Source: Symbiodinium kawagutii (lineage: Eukaryota; Sar; Dinophyceae; Suessiales; Symbiodiniaceae). Taken from it: a stretch of DNA of 64,000 nucleotides. The translations under genes were made by a program, and so were the position numbers. Below, one piece after another: positions 1-8,816 of this stretch; positions within the stretch are counted from its first letter, which is position 1, and each line of letters begins with the position of its first letter. The stretch spans positions 1 through 64,000 of the forward strand of contig VSDK01001483.1 of assembly GCA_009767595.1 (NCBI GenBank), written 5' to 3'. The notes beneath the pieces are model-generated. The model was given only the letters and a program-made list of their open reading frames with translations, was not told the DNA's origin and did not search any database.

Positions 1-472
1 GTGAGTGAAATCATTATCATCAGGTGTGAGTGAAATCCTTATCATCACGTGCGCGTTGACTGTCAATGTAACCACCGCACCCCGCCCCTAACCATCCCAC
101 CCCACCCCTCCCCCAAAAAAATGGTAAAACACTGGTTCTAAGACAGTTATGTTTGTATGTTACCTGTTATGGTTTTATGTTGATGTTCAATGTTTGTTCC
201 TTGCTGTTGATGTTTTTCTGGGTGGGGGTTGTAGGACTATTTCTATCGTTTTGTTCTCATGGTCTCCTTGTTTGTTTTTAGGTTAAGTGTTGTGGTGGTT
301 GTTGGCGTCTGCTGTGTTTTGGTGTGGTCTGTAGGTTTCGCTTACACCGTGGATATCCATGGCTCCTTATACAGGAGATGCGAAAGAAAAGCAAATCAGC
401 CTGCCAGCATCGGTGAAACCGTATCAAACATAAACCAAATGAAATTCTGGATGCTTTTCCAGCATTGAAAGC
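1..472. other. Non-coding flank, no gene seen
   Basis: The stretch contains a short duplicated GTGAGTGAAATC-type motif at its start, a C-rich run near 75-115 and T/G-rich sequence. Short open frames here, including one from an ATG at 359, are better explained as antisense to the minus-strand exon that begins just to the right. Confidence 0.4.
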
Positions 473-3400
473 CTATGAAGCCAGCATTGGGTTGGCCACG
501 ATCAGCCCAGAAATTCCAACTCTGGCTGCACCAGGAGACCCCTCAGCGACATCGTCGATCCACTTGCTCCAGTTGGTCCGTAGCCCAGCGCCAAGTGAAA
601 CCCAGCGACATGGCTACAGGATGGCTACAGGATGAGATGGTCCCAGTACCCCCATGGAACATTTGTTCTGGTGGTTCTTGCAGGTTTGCGTTTCCCATGT
701 TAAGAAGCCCATGGTCATTGGATGAAACCGTTGATTTGTGCGCGGTTCATCCGAAGGGGCGGGTTGATCCTGAGCCGATTTATCATAAGAGTATGGCGAC
801 CTCAAGGATTGGTGGATGAGCGTAGCCCCAAGCTCCGAAGGCACCTGAGATCGTGAGGAAAGCACCACCAGATTGATCCTGGCCATCTGCATTCATTTGT
901 GGCTGGATGATGGCTGCCATGTATCGGATGTGTTCGCTCTTCAGGCAGCCAGGAATGAATGGTTGGTGGATAAGAAGGCGTTGGTTGACCATCCACTAAT
1001 AGGTGTCTTTTCACCAGGGCCATAGGCTGCTCAACAGAAGTCTTTGGGTCATTTTTGCCGTGTTGAGTTTTGCGGCCTTGTCTTATGACGAAAAACGACG
1101 CTTGGAAGTTTCAAGTCACTTCGTATGCATGTGGTCGGTGTTCCAAGAATAGATGCCTTGCACCGGCCTGTTTGTACAGTACACCATCCAGTGATTTGAG
1201 TACAGTAAATTAATTACAGTCACAAGCGCCACTGCTGGTCATAATGACTCAGCCCAAACTCTGCAAACCTACGCGCGGTACCATGCCCCAATTTTGCGCT
1301 TGGCGCGGGATGCTGGCTGCAAATTCAGATCTGTTCAGCCTGTCTTACCAACCCGTGACCTGGTAGCTCACCTTCAGCCCCCAGGCGCTGTGTGCACATT
1401 CAGGAGCGAGAACAGACATGGTCAGCATCTCAATGAGCAGCGCATAGCAATGCCACCTCGGATCACACGAGGAGGAATCGTCACTTGCAGTCGATGAAGT
1501 GAAACAAAACAATCAGTTTGAATTATTTTGATACTGCTGGCGTAACCATCGTTCTTTCTTGAAATAGTTTGCATGTGTGTATTTCTACTATAGTTTTGAA
1601 GAATCATCAAGCTGTCATGCATGCATGTGCTATCTTTGTGCATTGGATGCGCAACTTAAATTTACTTTGGCGCTTTGTTTCTGGCTATACCTGTGACAGT
1701 TAATGCCATACAGACTTGAATCCTTTTGTGCATACAATACATACCTATCACACATACATTCATGCACGAATATTCATACGGGAGATGTAAATACGCACAC
1801 CAATATCAATAGATCACACAAGCAGACATACGTATATATATATATATATACACATATATGTACACTGAATTATGCCCTTAACCTTTGCTGATAGCCTCAA
1901 CTGGCAGATACGTCCATGCCACGCACATGCAAATTGAGAAGTGATTGCCCATCATTGACCACTGTAGTCATTACAAGCCCTTATTGCTTAGAAGCCATGG
2001 GACAAGACCAGCTTGGCATGTTCCAACAATAAATATTGAATTAACCAAGCATCATTTATCGTGAAGCCATCATTTGCTCATTTGTTTAACCATGAACCAT
2101 TGAACAACCACATCAATGAACCACCATTCAGCAGAATCAATCATAAATCAACCACTAACCAACCTTGAATTAACCAACCATGATCATGAACCAACCTTTA
2201 ACCAACCAGAAACCAACCATGAACCAACCACTACTCAATGAACCACCACCCATCATCCAATGGTCGCATTCCCCCGAGGCCCATGGTGCATTTGCCCTAC
2301 TTTTGGTCGCAGCGAGCGATCCACACTTTGGAGCCCCCGGAGGTCATGGGAGCGGGGATGGATAAGGGGAAGCACAGGGAAGCAGGGGGAAGCAGGCAGG
2401 GGGAAGGAGGGGAGGAGGAGGGGAGGGAAGGAGGGGGAAGCAGGAGAGAATGATGGTTAAGGATGGGTAAGAACAATCCAAGGGGCTATGGCTTCCGGTC
2501 CAGGAGGGATGGTTAAGACGCGTAATTAAGAATGGTCCAAGGGGTTCACAATGGCTCGGTGAGCTTAAAACTGGGATGGATGTTTTTTTCGGGTTAACGG
2601 TGGTTGGTGAATGGGAAGAACTGGATGATTGACCGTGATGAATAGCCATTGCTATGCTGGTTGATGTACGCCATGATGCTGGAAACTTCCCAACAACCGT
2701 GATGCCTGTGGGTTGTGCTGTAGGTTGAACACAGGTTGTTGGTTGGAGATTGGCAGAAGATCCCATGGGAGAAAATGGCAGATCAGCTCGCGATAGACAG
2801 TGCACCATTTCGATCTTTTTTGGGGAGCGGAAAGGGAATATTTTGTCAAGTTTGGCTAAAGTCACCTCTTTGGATGGGTGATTCCTAAGATACGGCTTGC
2901 TTCTATCAGAAAACCGTTAGGTCTCTTCGGATCCGTTTCCTCGATCCATTGCCCATTGTTTCTTTTTACCCACCAAGCAACCAACCATTATTCAACCTTT
3001 AACCAACCACGAACCAACCACGAGCCAAGCATTGCATAATCAGATTCACCATGATGAAATGCAAGTCACGTCCTTGCACCAAATCATCTTCTTTGCAGAA
3101 GCGTTTGTTGAATTTCTGCTGTAGGGCTGTGATGTTCACCTGGGACTCAAAAACAGTCTGCTTTTCAGCATGCCCAAAGGGTTCAAAGTTTCATGTAGTA
3201 GTCCCATGTAGTGAAGGGAAGATATGCGTTGTGTCCCTGCGGCTAGCTCAAGATGGTCATGCTCAACAGGGATCAACTTGTCAAGAGTTGATCAGTGGAT
3301 GGTAGTTGGTAGAACAACTTTTCGATCATTGGTTCACGCTGCGAGGGAAATTTGCTGAAACTGGACCCTGGCTGGCGTTCTTGGCGTCCACGTGTGCCTT

Positions 3401-4154
3401 TGAGTCAGGGCCTTGGTGGCTGGGCAACAGGCTCCAGGATCTTTTTCGGGTGCTTAGCAGTTGTGCAGATCTTTAGATTGGATACGCCAACTCGTGGCCC
3501 CAGTGGCGCACTTTCATTAATGGGTACAGGCTACAGGAAGTTCAGAACATAGGTTTTTGTTGGAGTTTGAATTCTGCTGACACGTTCGAGCTTTGTCCAT
3601 AGTGTTGTTGTTAGGTATTTGCGGAAGATTCAGAATAGTAAACCATTTGGATCTTGCCATGAATGGCTGGTGCTGACTGCAGAGGAGAGTTGCTTTCCAT
3701 TTCGCAAAGATCTCCAGTCAAGTGAGCAGATTCACTTCACAGCATTGATGGTTAACCCCCCTGAAGTATTGGTCATGCCACGATGGTATAGCGGCCCATA
3801 TTCATAGAGTTGCCCAGCTGCCCAACAATCATCTCAAATGATATGACACCCCATTCTTAAACATACACATTTGGAGCTGAAAGTGACCATGGGTCCATGA
3901 AATGATGTGATGATTGGGTGGTTTCATGCTTTGCGATCTGTTGGACGACATAGTGGCTTGCGCTTGTATGGTCGATTGTATATTGGTGTATGCATCTTGT
4001 CGGTTCCAGATGATGACCAATGCGAGTATGTGATGCGTACAATGCCAACAACCTCGGAATAGTGTTGTCACCGTGACGTTGGATCATCCACAGAGCAGTG
4101 ACCCTCAAAGCTGAACCATCTCTCGACATGTTTCTGGACACTGCAAGCTGGGTT
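473..4154 (-). CDS. Unrecognised host gene, 3' part, at least four exons
   Basis: Reading leftward, exons are proposed at 4154-4092, 1456-1372, 938-801 and 613-473, with a TAG stop at 475-473. Phases join cleanly and all introns are GT-AG (donor GTGAGC after the 1456-1372 exon). The joined frame gives about 141 residues and lacks its 5' end. Exon 3 contains a Gly/Ala-rich hydrophobic patch (AFLTISGAFGAWGYAHPP) and exon 4 ends NPMLAS. The protein family is not recognised. The protein-like composition over three consecutive phase-matched exons is the main evidence; the farthest exon (4154-4092) is the least certain, because its donor GTGGAT is weak. Confidence 0.42.
1457..4091. other. Long intron or spacer with low-complexity DNA
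   Basis: It holds a TA microsatellite (about 1832-1860), a degenerate AACCA-rich tract (about 2095-2245), a purine-rich GGGAAG/GGAGG run (about 2360-2450) and a second AACCA tract near 2980-3030. Open frames on both strands through the purine run are compositional. No convincing exon was found here. Confidence 0.4.
1832..1860. repeat. TA microsatellite
   Basis: GTATATATATATATATA-type run in the intron of the left gene. Confidence 0.75.
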
Positions 4155-5086
4155 CTAAGAGGAGATCGCGGTGTTAGTACATATTTGATGGTAAAACACC
4201 CGCTATTCATTGATAAACTGATGATCCTGATGGTGGTCTATTAATTCTGCTGATGACCAACTGGATTTGGTGCCTGATCCCCAGCTTCTGAGAGGTACCG
4301 TGACGGCATGCGAATGTTGGGCTTGGGACAACCTCTGAGTCACGTTTGCTTTTTCGGCTCAGCCTGGTTGGTTGTAGGGAGGGCGCGACACCCGCGCGCC
4401 GGCCAACCCCAGGGTCCGGGATCTCAGGGTGAGTTTGCATCAAAAAAACCCCGAGCAGTTTGGATGGGAGACCTGTGGGAAAATGGTGGAATCAACCAAC
4501 GCATAGGCTGGTCCCAGGTGTAGCTTACAACTTACAAGTGTTCTGCGCTAGTTGATACATGTTGGCTGTTGCTTGTGCCCCATGCATGATAACGAAACGA
4601 CCAAGCAAAGTAACCAGGCCAGGCCTCTTTAGCCAAGCGGAGCTGCGATGGAATATCCTGAAGATCCCTATGTATACTGAGCTTGATTTGGTTGTCTCAC
4701 TCAATGGCTTAATGGCAATGTTAGGTCACCTTAGTTCTAGGTCACCTAGTTTCATGCTTATGTTGGCGTCTCGTGTTACTACTGTTGCAGTTTTGTTCAC
4801 TTCGCTGTTCCCTCTGGATCGTGCTTCTTGGTGTTGCTGATCGCTTGTGGCTGTTTCCCTACCTGTGGTTGCTCTTGTCAGTCTACTGGATTCTTCGTTC
4901 AGCCGGGGACGCCACTACCCTCCAGCGAACACAACCATGTTTGCATGGCTGATGGGCCCCACGTGGTTCCTGATGTGAAGATACATGTATATATGTATAT
5001 ATTAAAAAAGTAGGCATACTGCACCTTAATATGTACCGCTTGTATATTGCATGTCTTGTAATACACTGATGTAGTACATGCATATT
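4155..5086. other. Spacer to the left of the retrotransposon
   Basis: A minus-strand segment near 4210-4330 reads as protein-like in places but could not be phased with a neighbour. The rest is AT-rich with ATGTATATAT-type runs close to the retrotransposon's left end. Confidence 0.3.
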
Positions 5087-5153
5087 ACTAACCTTTTGGC
5101 ATCCTAGGATAGTGTGAAGGGGTGACTGTGCTCCTCAGTCTGGCTCTTGTGGC
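5087..5153 (+). repeat. Left terminal repeat, block A1
   Basis: These 67 bp recur at 12387-12453 and 12747-12813 with one visible difference (GACT here, GATT there). Similarity stops abruptly after CTTGTGGC. It is the left half of the split direct repeat and marks the element's 5' end. Confidence 0.8.
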
Positions 5154-5389
5154 TGGATTAGGCCCCTGCTGTGGTGCTGCCAGGGAAGGCTGTTCTTCGG
5201 TGAATTTCACCGGGGGGCATAAGTCCGGAACTGGTGGCACCCAGCAGGTGGTGTGATGATAGGCCCAGAGGCATGGCGTAAAACTGGCCGTAAGGCTGGG
5301 CCTGATCACCTGACAGGACTGGCATCAGGTGAGTTGGCCGAGGTGGTTGTCTACGATGACCGTGGGTCTCAGCAAGGGACAATTGAATT

Positions 5390-6751
5390 GTGGTCGAGCT
5401 GATTCGCCGCGATGAGGCCAGTGAAGGGGAAGGCGAAACTTGGCTGTGTGCGGTGCACGCAATATCCGATGAGTACTTTGCCTGGTGGATGTCCCAGACC
5501 TACGAGGGCAAGAAGGTGGGCATCCACTTTTGTGTGAGGCGAGGTGACCAATGTCGAGTGCGCACCCACTACCGTGACCCCCTTCACTGTGATGTGTTTA
5601 GGATGCTGCCACAGGACTCTGCCCTGGGATTGCCATGGTTGACCGCCGAAGAGAAGACTCACCTGACTCAGTGGCTGAAGTCAGCGGGCCCACCGGATCC
5701 TGGACTGGCTCCTGTGGCTGGAACGGGAGCAGGTGGGTCTGGTGACCCTGCAGCCGTTGCTTCAGGAATGGAAGGTGTCCGGGGACTAGCTGCAGCGCTT
5801 GGGAGTCGTCCTGGGAAGCGACCTGGAGAGGCAGCTCAGGTTGATGGTGAGCGTGAAGAAGAGAAGAAAAAGAAGAAGAAGCCTGCCTTGGATGAAGAGG
5901 AGGGGGCAACGCGAGATAGATATGGTGAAGACCTCCAAGAAGATCTGGCAGCTCGCAAGCCTCCAAAGCAGACTGCCTCTGCTCTGCGATTGAAGGCTGG
6001 AAAGAAGAAGAAGAAAAAGCGGGCCACCAAGAAAAAGAAAAAGGAGAAGAAAACTGATGAGAGCAGCAGCGATTCGACAGATGAGTCGGATTCGCTTTTT
6101 CACCTGGCCGCCTTGCCCACAGGAACCGAGAAGATCCACAGACTTCACGAAGAACGTCCCGGAACGTTGGCAAATCTGACGTTGCTGAAGTTCAAAGAGA
6201 TCTTAGAACGGACCGTGGGGCTGGGCAGGGGAACGGCCATGGAGGAGAACTTGCCCCCAGTTTGTCGAGGATACCTCACACAGATTTTGTTGACGAGGTT
6301 TCCCGAGGAGTCGATGGGACTGAGGAACTTGAGAGAGCTCCGCACCCTCTCCCAGCTGATCGACTCCATGTGCCAGAACGACGTGATGCGAGCTCTGGAC
6401 GTGGCCATCCAGCGGTTCAAGAGCATAGAGTTGTTCATGAGCCAGGGTACCTGGGATCAAGCAAACTTGTTAGAACTCATCCCCAACGAGGGGGAAGCCA
6501 GGTCCTACTTCCGCCCCGAGCTGAAGGCAAGCCAACAGGAGCTGCAAACCGAACAGAAGATGCGATGGGGCACGAGGAGACCAAGCTGGAACCCAAGATG
6601 GGAGGAGCCTCGCCACTACCAGGAGCCGGCAGCAGTGGACACACCAGCCGAGGAACAAAAAGGGGACAAGCCCCCGACCAATCGACCGCCGCAGAAGGGT
6701 CGAAAAGGGAAGTCAAAAGGAAAAGGACGAAAAGGGAAGTTGAGATGGTGA
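5390..6751 (+). CDS. Gag-like nucleocapsid protein (ORF1)
   Basis: The frame opens at 5387 without an ATG; the first in-frame ATG is at 5489, so the true start is uncertain and may lie upstream of an intron. The product is about 420-453 residues. An N-terminal Trp/Cys-containing part (residues 15-100) is followed by two strongly basic lysine runs with an acidic Ser/Asp/Glu stretch after the second (about residues 155-235), a helical capsid-like region (about 255-390) and a basic Gly/Lys tail (GKSKGKGRKGKLRW). Position first in the element and the nucleic-acid-binding composition point to a Gag role; no zinc knuckle is seen. Its TGA stop at 6749-6751 overlaps the next ATG at 6745. Specific Gag homology is not demonstrated. 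Confidence 0.6.
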   Translation: MVELIRRDEASEGEGETWLCAVHAISDEYFAWWMSQTYEGKKVGIHFCVRRGDQCRVRTHYRDPLHCDVFRMLPQDSALGLPWLTAEEKTHLTQWLKSAGPPDPGLAPVAGTGAGGSGDPAAVASGMEGVRGLAAALGSRPGKRPGEAAQVDGEREEEKKKKKKPALDEEEGATRDRYGEDLQEDLAARKPPKQTASALRLKAGKKKKKKRATKKKKKEKKTDESSSDSTDESDSLFHLAALPTGTEKIHRLHEERPGTLANLTLLKFKEILERTVGLGRGTAMEENLPPVCRGYLTQILLTRFPEESMGLRNLRELRTLSQLIDSMCQNDVMRALDVAIQRFKSIELFMSQGTWDQANLLELIPNEGEARSYFRPELKASQQELQTEQKMRWGTRRPSWNPRWEEPRHYQEPAAVDTPAEEQKGDKPPTNRPPQKGRKGKSKGKGRKGKLRW

Positions 6752-7623
6752 GGCTTCCTGGAGATGCTCAACATCTGCCGCTTGGGGCGTTGCTGGACAT
6801 CATGGGCCAGCCTGATTTCGATGATGATCATGGACGCCGAATGCGGGACCGAGCCATTGAGTTCTCGGACCACCCTCAGATTCGACATTATTATGATGAA
6901 GTGGGTGCTGCCTTTCACGACGACAAGATGAGGCAGGAAGCACTCCATCTCTTTCATGAGCTGCTGGTAGAGTACCTGGACCAGCCGGTGGAGGATCTGA
7001 TAGCAGCCTTGCACCAGAGGTTTCAACCACTGGTGGAGGATGGCCATCCTGGTGAGCGACCATTCTTTCACTCTTTGGGTGTCCCAAAGGTGGTGGCGGG
7101 GTCTTCCCGGTCACCGTCACAGGGTCATCTGATTGAGCGATATAAGGGGGTCGCGGTGCGGCTTCGTGAGCCTGACTGGCAAGGTGGAGATGGTGGTGTC
7201 TTCATTGGGAAGTCAACTGCAAACCTGCCGGGATCGGTTATCCATGAAGAGTTCGGAGAAGATCTCGATGCTGGAGAAGTCCGAACGTCTCTTCTCTGGA
7301 GGCCACTGTACATCAACAATGGTGAAGGTGAACTTGCCCGGAAGGTCATTGACAAGTACAACCTTGGAGTTCAGGATGGGACTCCGGATGTCGAATGGCA
7401 AACGGCCTGGAGGCAGGGATGGCGGCGGTTCTTTGGCCGAAGTGGGCACCTGACTTACATCGGGGTGGCATTGAAAGCTTTGCTTCGAAGCCGCCCTGGT
7501 AGCTTGGGCAATTTCCTGAGGATCTTTGGAAGCTGCGCTTTGAGGAACTTTCAGGGGCCCACTCCAGAACTGCTGCCAATTGCACTGCCCCCTGACACAG
7601 AGGAGGAAGCATGGGCCTGTTGA
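6745..7623 (+). CDS. Retrotransposon ORF2, conserved-looking protein of unknown role
   Basis: It starts at an ATG that overlaps the ORF1 stop (ATGGTGA) and encodes 292 residues in the -1 frame relative to ORF1. The N-terminal half is acidic and helical, with many His and Phe residues (for example ALHLFHELLVEYLD). The C-terminal half is Trp/Arg-rich. No motif of protease, polymerase or nuclease was recognised. Another possibility is that it is the N-terminal part of the polymerase polyprotein. Its stop overlaps the reverse transcriptase start by 13 bp, with a tight TGATG at 7621-7625. The open frame is clear; the function is unknown. Confidence 0.6.
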   Translation: MVRLPGDAQHLPLGALLDIMGQPDFDDDHGRRMRDRAIEFSDHPQIRHYYDEVGAAFHDDKMRQEALHLFHELLVEYLDQPVEDLIAALHQRFQPLVEDGHPGERPFFHSLGVPKVVAGSSRSPSQGHLIERYKGVAVRLREPDWQGGDGGVFIGKSTANLPGSVIHEEFGEDLDAGEVRTSLLWRPLYINNGEGELARKVIDKYNLGVQDGTPDVEWQTAWRQGWRRFFGRSGHLTYIGVALKALLRSRPGSLGNFLRIFGSCALRNFQGPTPELLPIALPPDTEEEAWAC

Positions 7624-8816
7624 TGAAGGTGACCGATTCAGAGGAAGAGATCACTGAAGCAGCGTGGAGCAACATCGACAGGGCATGCTTGGAAGCTGGG
7701 GCTGCATCGTGGACATGGTTGCAGCTTGCAGCTATGAATGCTCTGTATCTTGGAGGAGGTGCGGAGCGAACACTCAGCCACGCAATGAGGCATCGCAAAG
7801 AGTGGTCACCAGCTCAGGAAGAGCTGCTGAAGCGGACAAGGGAGTCAACTACAGTGTGGCTGGCATCATCTGAGGAGGCCGTGGAGATCAAAAGTTGGGA
7901 TGAAGTGAGTCAGGGATTGGAAGGAATCTACACCGGACCGGAGGTGAAGAAGGCTTATCCTTTGACATTGGAAGCTATCAAGCCCACGACACCCGGTGAG
8001 AATGAAGCGGCCCGTGTGGAGTTGGCCGAGGTGGTGGCGGCTGAGCTCCGTGAGTATGTCTTGAATCCCGACCTTCTCAGGATCCCTGACAACGAGCTCG
8101 TCAACCCAAGGACGGAGGCAAAGGTGCACGTCGAGAGTGAGACTGAATGGAACAAGGTGGTCAGACACCTGGTGCAAGCTGGCATGTTGGAAAGAGAAGT
8201 GGAGTCCGAGACGCTGACGTACCAGGACAAGAAGGTGCGGAATGGAGCTTTCGGAGTACACAAAGGTTGGCAACAAAAGGAGGATGGATCATTCTCAAGA
8301 ACGCTGCGGTTGATCATCAATCTGATCCCTGCGAACGGATTTCAAAGAAAAACTCCAACGAGGCCAAGCCAGCATATGGGCTATAGTCCACTGTGGGGAC
8401 AGATGGCACTCCTGGAGGATGAGGTGGTGATGTGCTATGGTGAGGACCAAAGGCACTGCTTTCATGTCTACCGCCCCGGGAAGAAATGGCGAGGATGGTT
8501 CGTTTTGAACCGACCTGCAGCAGGGTGGTGCTTCAACGACGGGCAGTCACACCCCTCATGCCCAAGAGTAAAGAGTGCGCCTATGGGTTGGTCAAACATC
8601 GTCGACTTTATCCAATCGGGCTTGGAATCGTTGGGAGCACAGGCTGACATGGAGCTGAAGCACTCGGTGCGCATGGGCGAGGCACACTTCCAGCTTTGCC
8701 CCTGTCGACGCCACGGACCTACTACTCGTGGTACGTTGACAACTGGGATTCGTTCAAAGTTGTTGCCCGTGGAGCGCAAGCCGAATATGAAGGGACACCT
8801 TCAGATGAGCAGCTGA
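7611..8816 (+). CDS. Reverse transcriptase, N-terminal and palm part (ORF3)
   Basis: The start is ATG 7611 or ATG 7623; the second makes a TGATG overlap with the ORF2 stop. Residues 1-200 are a leader region. The finger/palm begins around 205-245 with LRLIINLIPANGFQ. A motif-A-like segment with an Asp (YGEDQRHCFHVYRP, about 276-289) follows, and PMGWSNIVDFIQ (324-335) matches the usual motif B position. The frame then leaves homology at about 8685. The catalytic YVDN box lies in the next frame (8732-8743), so a -1 shift is needed between about 8680 and 8700. No canonical heptamer slip site is seen there, so a one-base deletion in this copy is the simplest reading. The last 40 or so residues of this frame are probably not native. 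Confidence 0.68.
   Translation: MGLLMKVTDSEEEITEAAWSNIDRACLEAGAASWTWLQLAAMNALYLGGGAERTLSHAMRHRKEWSPAQEELLKRTRESTTVWLASSEEAVEIKSWDEVSQGLEGIYTGPEVKKAYPLTLEAIKPTTPGENEAARVELAEVVAAELREYVLNPDLLRIPDNELVNPRTEAKVHVESETEWNKVVRHLVQAGMLEREVESETLTYQDKKVRNGAFGVHKGWQQKEDGSFSRTLRLIINLIPANGFQRKTPTRPSQHMGYSPLWGQMALLEDEVVMCYGEDQRHCFHVYRPGKKWRGWFVLNRPAAGWCFNDGQSHPSCPRVKSAPMGWSNIVDFIQSGLESLGAQADMELKHSVRMGEAHFQLCPCRRHGPTTRGTLTTGIRSKLLPVERKPNMKGHLQMSS

Noticed and set aside
359..635. Plus-strand coding region starting MAPYTGDAKEKQ with a one-base shift
   Set aside because: It needs a frame change, whereas the minus strand gives three phase-matched exons over the same area without one.
2344..2865. A 173-residue minus-strand open frame
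   Set aside because: Its C-terminal third is a translation of a purine-rich low-complexity run and no splice-compatible neighbour was found.
5836..6173. Phe/Ser-rich minus-strand frames under the Gag-like ORF
   Set aside because: They are antisense to the AAG-rich lysine runs of ORF1.
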